Shown in pieces: positions 27,069 through 35,484 of a DNA stretch of 64,000 bases. Source of the stretch: Onion yellows phytoplasma OY-M (GTDB taxonomy: Bacteria > Bacillota_I > Bacilli_A > Acholeplasmatales > Acholeplasmataceae); contig AP006628.2 in the NCBI GenBank assembly GCA_000009845.1, forward strand, positions 372,001 through 436,000, read 5' to 3'. The notes under the pieces are model-generated. The model did no database searches and had not been told where the DNA came from. It saw only the letters and a program-made list of their open reading frames with translations. Numbering within the stretch: position 1 is the stretch's first letter; every line of letters begins with the position of its first letter. The translations under genes and the position numbers were made by a program.

Positions 27069-27539
27069 ATGGATATACAACAAACAATTATTAATGTTGT
27101 TGAATCTAAAGTATTTATTTCTTTTACTTCTTTTATCTTTGGTATTTTTATTTATTGGCTTTATTTTTATATTAAAGAATTGAAAAGTAAATATGATTTT
27201 AGTGATGAATTACGAGATATAGTAAACCATTATCTTAAAAAAGGTAAAATTAGTATTAGTGAATATGGTGCTTTAGTTAGATTAATGGCAAATATGGGAA
27301 ATTACTTAGGTATATATAGAAAACATGTTGAAACAATGATTAAAGAATTTGGAGAACATGGAGGCCTTAATTTTTCTGAGGGTATTTTTGATGAAAAAGA
27401 TAATAATCAAGAACATAAAGAAAATAATAATAATTTAGATGAAATTTTAAAAGAGAATTTAAAATTAAAAAATCAATTAAATAATATAAAAAATCCTTTA
27501 ATTGCGGAATCTATTGATGATACTGAAAATGATTTTTAG
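27069..27539 (+). CDS. Single-span membrane protein with helical cytoplasmic domain (element C, gene 5)
   Basis: I use ATG 27069 (AGAAAGGAATAATTG before it); a TTG three bases upstream is the alternative. 156 residues: one span at about 16-35, a folded-looking region (FSDELRDIVNHYLKKGKISISEYGALVRLMANMGNYLG), then an Asn/Glu-rich coiled tail. It overlaps the next gene by a few bases. Unknown. Confidence 0.6.
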   Translation: MDIQQTIINVVESKVFISFTSFIFGIFIYWLYFYIKELKSKYDFSDELRDIVNHYLKKGKISISEYGALVRLMANMGNYLGIYRKHVETMIKEFGEHGGLNFSEGIFDEKDNNQEHKENNNNLDEILKENLKLKNQLNNIKNPLIAESIDDTENDF

Positions 27540-28176
27540 TTTTAATTTTTTAAAATATTTAATTTCCTTTGATTTTAAAGATTTTTTTTATTTATTATAT
27601 AGTATTTTTTATAGTATTTTTTTTACTAAATCATCTTTTTTATTTGGTTTTAATGTTGGTTGGAATATTAATTTTATTAATATTTATAATATTATAAAAA
27701 CTATATTTGTTTTTATATGGGAACAATTAATAATTTTAATTTATCCTTTAAAATTATTTAGTTCATTGTTTGATTTTTTAATGCAAATATTAAAAATTTT
27801 TATTGATGTTTTTGGTAGTATTATAGGTTATATTAAAAGTTCTATAACAAATCTTACTGGTCAAAAATTAATGGACCCTAGTGAAAGTATGTGGGAAAAA
27901 ATAAAAGAAATAGCAAAACTGATTTTTAGTGTTGCTGTTGGTGGCTCTGTTATTTATTTTTTGAAAGAAATTAATAATTTTCTTTTAAACTCTTTCATTA
28001 AAATAGGTGATTTGTTGTTTAAAATTATTTTAAGAATATTAGACATTATTTCAATTGTTTTAAAATTCTTTTTATTTTTGTTTAAAAAGGTTATAATAAT
28101 ATTGAGTTTCATTTTATCATTTTTTATTAATTTCCTATATTTATGGGTATTTGAAAATGCTAAAAAAACGCTTTAA
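27529..28176 (+). CDS. Polytopic membrane protein (element C, gene 6)
   Basis: The frame is open from 27502; ATG 27529 inside ATGATTTTTAG overlaps the previous stop and is the likeliest start (215 residues). Extremely hydrophobic, Phe/Ile-rich, with at least five membrane segments and a short polar middle (LTGQKLMDPSESMWEKIKEI). Membrane proteins of this kind occur in filamentous phages for assembly, but I recognise no family. Confidence 0.6.
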   Translation: MIFSFNFLKYLISFDFKDFFYLLYSIFYSIFFTKSSFLFGFNVGWNINFINIYNIIKTIFVFIWEQLIILIYPLKLFSSLFDFLMQILKIFIDVFGSIIGYIKSSITNLTGQKLMDPSESMWEKIKEIAKLIFSVAVGGSVIYFLKEINNFLLNSFIKIGDLLFKIILRILDIISIVLKFFLFLFKKVIIILSFILSFFINFLYLWVFENAKKTL

Positions 28177-28207
28177 TTATTTTTGATAATAGAAAAGAGG
28201 TTTAAAA

Positions 28208-29287
28208 ATGTCAAGTTTTAGAATAGGCAATAAACATTATAAAATAATTCCTTTTTTAATTACTACTGGAACATTAATTTTTTTTGTTTTTTGGATAGGC
28301 GGGCTTGCTTATAAATATCATTTAGAAACCGAAGAAAGACGTAAATTACAAGAAGTAGATATTAAAGCAAAAGCAAGAGAGTTAAATAACGATATATATA
28401 ATGAAAATAAAAAACTTAAAAAAGAAAACGAATATATGAAAGATACTCCTTATGAGTTTCAAAGAGATAACGGAGAAAAAGAATATTATAATTTATTTAC
28501 TAATAAATTAGTTAAAAAAATTGATAAAGATGATACAATTTGGGAATATGATAAAAATAATGGTCTTTTGTTGAAAAAAACTGATAGATATAATAATGTT
28601 GAAGAGTATGGTTCACATGGTAAATTAATCAAAAAAACTTTATCAGATGGTGTATGGATGGAATATAATCCTGTTAATGCAAAAATGATGAAACGTAAAA
28701 ATATTGATGGTTCTTTAGAAGAATTTGATGATAATTCAGAAAGATTTAAAGAAATAGATAAAAATGGTAAAGTTAAATTTTTTAAAACCAAACTTTATAA
28801 AACTGTTAAAGATTTTGAGAAATTATTTATTAATAATAAAGATTTAGAAAAAACTTTCTTAGAATCTCGTATTTTTAATTTAGAAGATTTAAAAGATGCA
28901 GGATTTACTTTCAAACAATTAAAAGCTACTGGATATAGTTTGCAAGAATTAAAAGATGCTGGATATACCGCTCAACAATTAAAAGATGCTGGAATTAGTT
29001 TGAAAGAATTAAAAGAAGTTGGTTTTATAGCAAAAGAGATAATTGATGCAGGATTTACTGCTAGTCAATTAGTAGATGCAGGATTTACTGTTAAAGATTT
29101 AAGAGATTCAGGAATTAAATTATTAAAATTAATAAATGAAGGATTTACAATACCAGGAATGTTAGGGGGAGGATATACTGATAAAGATTTTAAAGATGCT
29201 GGATATATACTTAGAAAACCTTCACAATTTGAATTTCTAAAACCAAAAATTTCTGATAAAGGATATATAATTGAAAAAATAAATTAA
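28208..29287 (+). CDS. Membrane-anchored decapeptide-repeat protein (element C, gene 7)
   Basis: 359 residues with AGAGGTTTAAAA before ATG. One N-terminal span (about 13-33), a charged helix, then a stretch at 85-200 of YDKNNGLLLKKTD / EYGSHGKLIKKTL-like units that recall the short repeats (DUF2963-like) of other phytoplasma proteins. Residues about 227-336 are eleven 10-residue repeats with consensus LKDAGFTxxx (e.g. LKDAGYTAQQ, LKDAGISLKE, LVDAGFTVKD), which would stack as a small solenoid. An extracellular binding or adsorption role is a guess. Confidence 0.7.
   Translation: MSSFRIGNKHYKIIPFLITTGTLIFFVFWIGGLAYKYHLETEERRKLQEVDIKAKARELNNDIYNENKKLKKENEYMKDTPYEFQRDNGEKEYYNLFTNKLVKKIDKDDTIWEYDKNNGLLLKKTDRYNNVEEYGSHGKLIKKTLSDGVWMEYNPVNAKMMKRKNIDGSLEEFDDNSERFKEIDKNGKVKFFKTKLYKTVKDFEKLFINNKDLEKTFLESRIFNLEDLKDAGFTFKQLKATGYSLQELKDAGYTAQQLKDAGISLKELKEVGFIAKEIIDAGFTASQLVDAGFTVKDLRDSGIKLLKLINEGFTIPGMLGGGYTDKDFKDAGYILRKPSQFEFLKPKISDKGYIIEKIN
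28886..29215 (+). repeat. Eleven 30-bp coding repeats
   Basis: Each 30-bp unit encodes LKDAG(F/Y)Txxx or a variant, without gaps, inside gene 7. The middle units are the most alike. Confidence 0.75.
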
Positions 29288-29302
29288 AAAATATTTTTAA
29301 TT

Positions 29303-29437
29303 ATGAATAAAAAAAGAAAAATAATCTTAAAGATTTAGATTTGGATTATCTTCATTGTCATCGTTTATTTTAAGTATAAAAGTATTCAAAGACGAGCAGA
29401 GCGAACTAGGCGGCCAGCCGAAGAACATTACAATTAA
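29303..29437 (+). pseudogene. Small membrane protein interrupted by an amber codon (element C, gene 8)
   Basis: ATG 29303 gives MNKKRKIILKI, then TAG at 29336-29338, then the same frame runs IWIIFIVIVYFKYKSIQRRAERTRRPAEEHYN to TAA 29437. Without the TAG it would be a 44-residue protein with one membrane span and a strongly basic tail, the layout of a filamentous-phage coat protein. Either a nonsense mutation or a sequencing error. Confidence 0.4.
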
Positions 29438-29445
29438 CCTATTAC

Positions 29446-29487
29446 ACCCCTCCTATAAAGTCCCCTTTGGGGATTTAGGGGGTTTTT
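29446..29487 (+). other. GC-rich hairpin upstream of rep: terminator or candidate nick origin
   Basis: ACCCC TCCTATAAAGTCCCC TTT GGGGATTTA GGGGGT followed by T4 folds into a long stem with a CCCC/GGGG core, very GC-rich for this region. It lies 20-60 bases before the rep start. It may end the upstream transcript; HUH Reps often nick at such hairpins near their own gene, so it may instead be the double-strand origin. Confidence 0.5.
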
Positions 29488-29508
29488 AATATTATAAAGG
29501 AGAATAAG

Positions 29509-32500
29509 ATGTTATTTAATTTATCAAAAGAACAAAAAGATATTATTAATTCAGATGCTTCTTGCATGTATATACATGGTGGAGCTGGTTCTGGCAAAAC
29601 TACCATTTTAATTGAAAAATTAAGACAAAAAGAAAAAGAAAAACCTTTAATTTTGGTAGCTACTAATGCTACTAAAAATATTATTTATGATAAATTATTT
29701 TCATCATTAAAAGAAGATTATCCTTCTTATAATGATGATGAATTAGAAAAATATTTAAAAGATAATTATGAAATTAGAACATTTCATAGTTTTGCTTATT
29801 CTTGTTATTTAAAATATAATATTTTTAATGAAACAGCAAAACAACGAAAATTTATTGATGATGAAACTAAATTAAATATTTTAAAACTGATTTTAAAAGA
29901 AAATCAAGATTTAAAATTGTATTTTAAAGAACAAAGAAAATATTCATTTAGAAAGCTTTTACAGGAATTAAATAATTTAATACGTTTAACTTTTCAAAAA
30001 GAAAACTGTTATTCATCTATTAAAATTGATGATAAAGTTTTAAAAAAATCTTTTGAATTGTTATTAAATTTGTATTATGAAAAATTAAATTATTATAATT
30101 TAATAACTTTTGATGGTTTATTAATTGAAACTAGTGATTTTATTGAATTTGTTGAAAGAAATAATGGTTTAATTTATAATCGTCCTGTTTTTATTGATGA
30201 ATTTCAAGATTTAAATTATTTTTATTATTTTATTATAAAAGAACTTTTATTTAATAAACCAAATTCTTTATATTGTTTTGGTGATTATACTCAAAATATT
30301 TATAGTTTTTTTGGTTCTAGTGAACGTATTTTGGAACTTTTTGTAAAAGATTTTAAACCTGAAAAACATTTTTTAAATGTTAATTATCGTTCTAAAGGTA
30401 TTAATATTGTTAAAGCAGCTAATGAATTAATTGATAATAAGGAATATTTACAATTATCTTTTAGTGAAAAAAAATATAGAGATTTTATAAATTTTTCTTT
30501 TTTTGATAATTTTGATCAACAAATTAATTATTTGTGTGAAAAAATTAAAAATTCTTTAATTTATTCTACAACTGTTCTTTGCCGTAGTAATGGTGAATTA
30601 CAAAAACTTAAAGATGAGTTTGAAAAAAACCAAATTCCTTTTACTATATCTGATAATAATAGTAAAGAAAATGAAATTGTTTTGTCAACGATACATGGAT
30701 ATAAAGGATATGAAAATGAATTCGTTTATTTAATTGGTTGGCAAAACCGAAATGAATCCCAAGATAAAGTTTTAGAAAAAAAATTAATTTATACTGCAAT
30801 AACTCGTGCTAAACGTGATATTGAAATTTTAACTTTAAATGATTCTTCTATTTTTATAGATTATTTTTATTCTTTAATAAAAAAAGAATTAATTTCTGAT
30901 GATTTTATAAAAGGATTAAATGATAAAATTTTTGATTTAGATTATTTAAAAATTTGTTTACCTAATTCAAAAGATATAGAAATTTATGATGAATTATCTA
31001 CTACTATTAAAATTTATAATGAAAAAGTTAACCAATTAGAAAAACAACATAAATTTAATCAAATTACTGAATCTTATTATAAGAAATGTTATTTAAAATT
31101 ATGTGTTTTATTTAAGGAAATTTCTAAAAATATTTATAAAGTACAAAAAAAAGATAATGGCTATGAGACTCGTTTAAAAGGGTTTAATTATTCTATGTTT
31201 GAACCTTTGGAACGAATTAAATGTTATAAAAAACATTTAAAAGAAAAAAAAGAAGAAAGGTATTTGTCATTAAGTGATGATGATTTGAAATTGGATTATT
31301 CTTTAAAAAAACAATTAAAAGAAATTAAATTGCAAGAAATTAAACCAAAATCAAAAATTTTAAGACATTATCGAGATTCTTCACAAAATGCTAAGGATAA
31401 ACTTTTATATAATTTCAAAGATTCTAAAAAAATATCTTTTATTACTTTGACAGCTCCTTATGATGATTTAAAAGGTAAAACTATAAAATATACTCATGAA
31501 CCTGATATTATGGGGCAGGTAAGGAAACGTTTTATTCGTTTAGTGAGAAAAAATTATTTATCAAATTTATTTCAACAATTCTCTCAAAAAGATTTGGTTT
31601 ATTCCAAAATGCAAGATTTTCGTTATTTTTGGTCTTTGGAAACTACTAAATTAGGAGTTATTCATTATCATATTATTTTTAATATTGATGTTTTAAATTC
31701 TTTTGGTGTATATTCTCGTTATTTGTGTACTGATAAAGATTATGCTTTGGGTTTAAAAAACCGACCTATTAAAGGAAATAAGAGTATTTTTTATGATGAT
31801 TATTTAATGCATAAAATAGATGAAAAAGGTAATATTAAAATACCTCAAAATTATTATGAGAAAAAGAATGTTAAAGTGTCAAAAATTACTTTGCTTTGGG
31901 CTAATGCTTATGCATCTGTTATGAATAAAAATAATATAAAACATTATAAACATTTAAATCCAATTAGTCAAAATGTTCAAATTTTTAGACCATCAAAAAC
32001 AAATCTTTTATTTGAAAAAATTGAAATTAGTAAATGTAAAGTTTTTTATAAAGGTACTTTTGATAAAAAAGATTATGTTAATAAAATTGTTTCATATGTT
32101 AGTAAATATGTTTCTAAAAATGATAAACAAATTGAATCAAATTCTAATAAAGGAATTGATTTTTATAGTCGTCATTTGTTTGGATTTTCTCGTACATGTT
32201 TTTCTTGTCCTCAAGAATCTTTTTTGGCATTATTTCCTTATGATATAATTAAAGAAATAGAATTAAGTTCATTTCCAATTGTTAATTTTAACTTTTCTAA
32301 TATATTTGAATGGAATATTAAACAAAGAGTTAATGGAAGAAATATTAAAATTCCACATAATTTAACTTTGTTGTTTAAATCTTATATGAATCCAAATCAA
32401 TTTCAAAATTCTAATTATTTTAGTTTAAATTTATCTAGTATTCAACCAAAAAATTATTTTCTTAATAATAATTTTAAAAAATATTTTAAATTACAAAAAC

Positions 32501-32625
32501 TTAAATTAAAACTTAAAAAAGATTATGAAAAACAAGATATTAAAATATTAAATAAAGTTGAATGTCAATATTGGTATAGATATCTTGAAAATAATTATAT
32601 TCAAAGTTTACAACTTTCTCCTTAA
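29509..32625 (+). CDS. UvrD/PcrA-type helicase fused to two-tyrosine HUH replication endonuclease
   Basis: 1038 residues, TAAAGGAGAATAAG before ATG. Residues 1-450 carry the SF1A helicase motifs: LSKEQKDII (Q), GGAGSGKTT (24-32), RTFHSFAY (Ia region), VFIDEFQDLN (Walker B, ~226-235), FGDYTQNIYSFFG (III), LNVNYRS (IV), STIHGYKGYENEFV (V) and YTAITRAKRD (VI, ~427). The C-terminal half has an HUH endonuclease: FITLTAPYDD (motif 1), HYHIIF with His719/His721 (motif 2) and YVSKYVSK with Tyr863/Tyr867 (motif 3), which matches the YVAKYVNK active site of phiX174 protein A. Known: those phages and pC194-type plasmids borrow host Rep/PcrA. Inferred: here one chain nicks and unwinds, a self-contained rolling-circle initiator. 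Confidence 0.9.
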   Translation: MLFNLSKEQKDIINSDASCMYIHGGAGSGKTTILIEKLRQKEKEKPLILVATNATKNIIYDKLFSSLKEDYPSYNDDELEKYLKDNYEIRTFHSFAYSCYLKYNIFNETAKQRKFIDDETKLNILKLILKENQDLKLYFKEQRKYSFRKLLQELNNLIRLTFQKENCYSSIKIDDKVLKKSFELLLNLYYEKLNYYNLITFDGLLIETSDFIEFVERNNGLIYNRPVFIDEFQDLNYFYYFIIKELLFNKPNSLYCFGDYTQNIYSFFGSSERILELFVKDFKPEKHFLNVNYRSKGINIVKAANELIDNKEYLQLSFSEKKYRDFINFSFFDNFDQQINYLCEKIKNSLIYSTTVLCRSNGELQKLKDEFEKNQIPFTISDNNSKENEIVLSTIHGYKGYENEFVYLIGWQNRNESQDKVLEKKLIYTAITRAKRDIEILTLNDSSIFIDYFYSLIKKELISDDFIKGLNDKIFDLDYLKICLPNSKDIEIYDELSTTIKIYNEKVNQLEKQHKFNQITESYYKKCYLKLCVLFKEISKNIYKVQKKDNGYETRLKGFNYSMFEPLERIKCYKKHLKEKKEERYLSLSDDDLKLDYSLKKQLKEIKLQEIKPKSKILRHYRDSSQNAKDKLLYNFKDSKKISFITLTAPYDDLKGKTIKYTHEPDIMGQVRKRFIRLVRKNYLSNLFQQFSQKDLVYSKMQDFRYFWSLETTKLGVIHYHIIFNIDVLNSFGVYSRYLCTDKDYALGLKNRPIKGNKSIFYDDYLMHKIDEKGNIKIPQNYYEKKNVKVSKITLLWANAYASVMNKNNIKHYKHLNPISQNVQIFRPSKTNLLFEKIEISKCKVFYKGTFDKKDYVNKIVSYVSKYVSKNDKQIESNSNKGIDFYSRHLFGFSRTCFSCPQESFLALFPYDIIKEIELSSFPIVNFNFSNIFEWNIKQRVNGRNIKIPHNLTLLFKSYMNPNQFQNSNYFSLNLSSIQPKNYFLNNNFKKYFKLQKLKLKLKKDYEKQDIKILNKVECQYWYRYLENNYIQSLQLSP

Positions 32626-32673
32626 TTTAATTTTGATTAAATTAGTTTAAATTAAATATTTTTAATTAATTTT

Positions 32674-32700
32674 GCTGTCTAATTATTGGACGGCTTTTGT
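32674..32700 (+). terminator. Hairpin after rep
   Basis: GCTGTCTAATTATTGGACGGC with TTTTGTT following; imperfect stem (one G-T pair). The remaining bases to 32859 show no gene. Confidence 0.6.
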
Positions 32701-32841
32701 TGTTGGAAAAAAATAAATAAAATTATTTATAAATTTCAAAAACTTAAAAAAAACTTTAAATTATTGAAATTATTAATGCTATAATATAAGTAATAAGAAA
32801 AAGATTTTTTTTAAAAGAAACAATATTTTTAAAAAACTCAG

Positions 32842-32854
32842 TAATCGCCTACAA
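32842..32854. repeat. Element C inverted repeat, right
   Basis: TAATCGCCTACAA, the exact complement of 26080-26092. Confidence 0.8.
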
Positions 32855-32859
32855 AAACC

Positions 32860-32865
32860 CCTTGA
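32860..32865. repeat. Target site duplication of element C, right
   Basis: CCTTGA, second copy of 26071-26076. Confidence 0.8.
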
Positions 32866-34211
32866 CATAATTGGGTAATATCTTTTAAAGCTAAGAAAGT
32901 ATGATAACTAATTTGATAAGGAACAATAATATGTTTTAAATAACCTTCAATTTCGGAATTTTTTAAATTACCAATATAGATTTCTTTACTAAAACGACTG
33001 CGTAAAGCCGTATCAATTTTATGAAGGTTATTAGTTGCTCCCATTAAGACAATTTTTTTATTACTACTATTAAAACCATCTAATTTATCTAATAAAGTAT
33101 TAATCACATTGACTCCTCCTGAAGAAATGTTAGAATCATTACGATTTTCTAATCCTTCAATTTCATCAATAAAGATAATGGTTTTATCATGATTTTCGGC
33201 TTCTTGCCACACTTTCTCGACTTCTTTTTCTCCTTCGCCGATGTATTTTTGTCGGAATTTGGAAGGAATTAAATTAATAAAGTGAACATTAGCTTCCCCA
33301 CAAAGAGCTTTGATTAAGAAGGTTTTACCTGTTCCTGGTGGTCCATAAAGTAAATAACCTTTGGGACGAACTTTATCAAAGTTAATTAAGGATTGGTTTG
33401 TTCGAAAATAACTTAATAAATCATCTAATTCTTCTTTTTCTGTTTCCATACCGTAAACATCTTTGAATGTCACTTGTTTTTTAGTATGAGGAAGAGGTTT
33501 ATTTTCTTTTAAATGATTTAATTGGATAGTTAAATTTTTCTTTTGTTTTTCAAAAGCTAATTTTTGATCAGTTAAGAACAGTTGAAAATCATTTAGATTT
33601 TTTAATTCAGTTTGATTTTTTCGATATTCTTTTTGCGTTTTTAATTCTTCAATTCTTTTTTGATTAGCTTCGACATAATTAAGAGCTTGGTTTAATTGGG
33701 AAATTTGTTGTTGGAGGTTTTCTTGGGTTTGAAGTTGGGCTTTTTCTTGAGCTAATTTTTCTAATTCTTCTTGTTTTTCTTTTTGATTTTGGTTTAACGC
33801 TTTTCTTTGTTCTAATAAATTATCGACTAAGGTTTGTTGGGTTTGTTGTTGGGTTTTTAGTTCGGTTAATTGTTGTTGTTTTTGGGTTTTGATGGTCGGA
33901 GTTAATTGAGGATTATTAGTTAATTCGGTTTGGAGAGTTTTAATTTTGGTAATAATGTCGGTTAAAGTTTTAACATTCTCATCAATTTGGGTTTTTAAGG
34001 TGTAATCTTTTTGTTGTAATTCTTTGATTTTGGTTTGTTCTAATTTGATTTGGTTTTCGATCTTTTGTTGTTTTGTTGATGAGGGTTGTTTAGTTAATGA
34101 TAGGTTTTTAGTTGGTGGACGAGAATGAGTGATGCCAAAGATTAATAAAATCAATAAACCTAAACTTAATAATCCGATCAAACTCAGATAGATTTTTTTG
34201 TTTAATGTCAT
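32860..34211 (-). pseudogene. ftsH: FtsH-like AAA protein, N-terminal part, cut off by element C
   Basis: 450 native codons from ATG 34211 (AAGGAGGTTCTCT before it) to CAA at 32862, then eight codons read from element C (VFVGDY-stop). Signal anchor at about 8-27, a long coiled coil (about 40-240, KTQQQTQQT-type), then the AAA module: VTFKDVYGMETEKEEL, GPPGTGKTF (Walker A, ~290), IIFIDEIEGLENR (Walker B, ~348) and an SRH with RSRF. FtsH-like by the AAA sequence, but with a coiled coil in place of the usual second membrane span and no peptidase. Confidence 0.85.
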
Positions 34212-34253
34212 AGAGAACCTCCTTTCTTAGGTTTTTGAAAGAAAATAATTGGG

Positions 34254-34544
34254 TTATTTTAAAATTAAAGTTTTCGCTTTATCTTTAATGGATTTTGAAA
34301 GTTTAAAAGCGACTACTGTTTTCGCAGGAATTTTTAATTTTTTCTTTGTTTTAGGGTTTCTACCGATGTAGGCTTTTCTTGGTTTTAATTGGAATTTACC
34401 GATTTGAGGTGATAAAACTACTTCTTCATTAGTAGTAATTGCTTCGATTAAAGTCTTTTCGAAGATATGATAAAATTCTTCTGTTTTTGAAATTGAGGTT
34501 TTATTTACCTCAGCGATTTTTTTAATTAATTCTTTTTTAGTCAT
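34254..34544 (-). CDS. himA: HU/IHF-family DNA-binding protein
   Basis: 96 residues, with the family shape: MTKKELIKKIAE helix, FEKTLIEAI, VVLSPQIGKFQLKPRKAYIGRNPKTKKKLKIPAKTVVAFKLSKSIKD. The GRNPxT turn of the beta arm that bends DNA is present. AAAGGAGTCAAATC precedes ATG. In the F unit the same gene follows ssb directly. Likely a nucleoid or transposition accessory protein. Confidence 0.9.
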   Translation of the reverse strand: MTKKELIKKIAEVNKTSISKTEEFYHIFEKTLIEAITTNEEVVLSPQIGKFQLKPRKAYIGRNPKTKKKLKIPAKTVVAFKLSKSIKDKAKTLILK

Positions 34545-34653
34545 AATGATTTGACTCCTTTTTTTGATTTTTTTGGAAAATTACTGTTATTTAAATTAAA
34601 ATAGAGTTTCATATCCAATTTAATGATGTGAAACGATAGTGAAAATTTTAATT

Positions 34654-35484
34654 TTACTCATAATTTTTAATAATGATTTCTTGATGGATTTTTTTGTTGG
34701 TGAGATAATGGCTTGTTGTTGTTTTTGTTTTAATGATGTGACAATTTGAAAATAAATGAAGAATTGGGGTTGTTTCATAATTGGTATATAACCATTTAAC
34801 ACCCCTTTTGGTTGCTTGGTGTAATTCCAAGGCTAATTGTTGATGATCAGTAAAAGAAAATGGTTTTTGGTAAAAATCTTTATCTTTAATCCCTTCATAG
34901 TAATATGGTGGATCGATAAAAAGAAAATCGCCTTGTTGACTATTGGCGATAATTTGACGAAAATCCATACAATATAAAACATGTTTTTTATTTTGGAAAT
35001 GTCTTTAGAATGTAACTAATTCGTTTAAATTGATGATGGGAGTTTTTTGTTTGGATTTATACCCAAAATTTGTTTTTAAATTACTTTGCTTATCATAACG
35101 AGTAATACCACGAAAAGCGTATTTATTTAAAACATAAAAGATAGCTGACCTGGTTAATTTTTTTCTTTTTTTGACATTTTGATTATATTGGTTTAATAAA
35201 TGTTTAAAAGCTTGTTTTTGGTTCTTTTGGTTGTTATATTGGTAAATATAATTTTCTATGGCTTTGACCTTGTTAACGAAATGATCGGGATTTTGGAGAC
35301 TTTGTTTCCACATAGTGATTAATTGGTGATCATTATCGTTTAAAATCGCTTTTGATGGTTGTAAATAAAAATAAAGAACCCCACTTCCTAAAAAAGGTTC
35401 GTAATAAGTTTTAAATTGTTTGGGTAAATGAGAAATAATTTGAGGCAAAAGTTTTTTCTTACATCCAATCCAATTAATTTTCAT
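34654..35484 (-). pseudogene. dam: Dam-type N6-adenine DNA methyltransferase, one nonsense codon
   Basis: A single frame runs from ATG 35484 to 34654 except for TAA at 35007-35005 (VTF-stop-RHFQNKK). It has the SAM-binding YEPFLGSGVLYFYL (motif I) and, beyond the stop, FLFIDPPYYYEG (motif IV, DPPY) as in D12-class Dam enzymes. The protein would methylate adenine, often in GATC. The downstream piece can restart at ATG 34968 but lacks motif I. This gene is missing between ssb and himA in unit F. Confidence 0.85.

Larger units (their letters stand above)
26077..32859 (+). mobile_element. Element C: rolling-circle-type mobile replicon inserted in ftsH
   Basis: The 6783-bp body has 13-bp perfect inverted repeats near its ends (TTGTAGGCGATTA at 26080-26092, its complement at 32842-32854) and is flanked by a 6-bp duplication. 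Removing it plus one CCTTGA restores the ftsH frame exactly as in unit F. All genes point one way: four small membrane proteins, a 157-aa membrane protein, a polytopic membrane protein, a decapeptide-repeat protein, a broken small protein and a helicase-HUH Rep. It has no DDE, serine or tyrosine recombinase. Codons end almost always in A/T, unlike the PMU backbone. A filamentous-phage-like or plasmid-like nature is inferred; no Zot-type ATPase is seen. Confidence 0.8.

Noticed and set aside
27529-28176. Polytopic protein of element C as the Zot/pI assembly ATPase
   Set aside because: No Walker A or B motif is visible; it is almost wholly hydrophobic.
28486-28791. 101-residue - strand frame inside the decapeptide-repeat gene
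   Set aside because: Antisense shadow of a well-supported gene in a one-directional element.
31973-32248. 91-residue frame inside the Rep gene
   Set aside because: Out-of-frame shadow within the HUH domain; no ribosome site.
26077-32859. Element C as a Helitron or IS91-type transposon
   Set aside because: It has inverted repeats and a 6-bp target duplication, and the helicase is UvrD-type and N-terminal; those features do not fit either class.
32838-34211. The ftsH half in D as a complete 457-aa gene
   Set aside because: Its last eight codons come from element C; the matching C-terminal half is in frame at 25128-26076.
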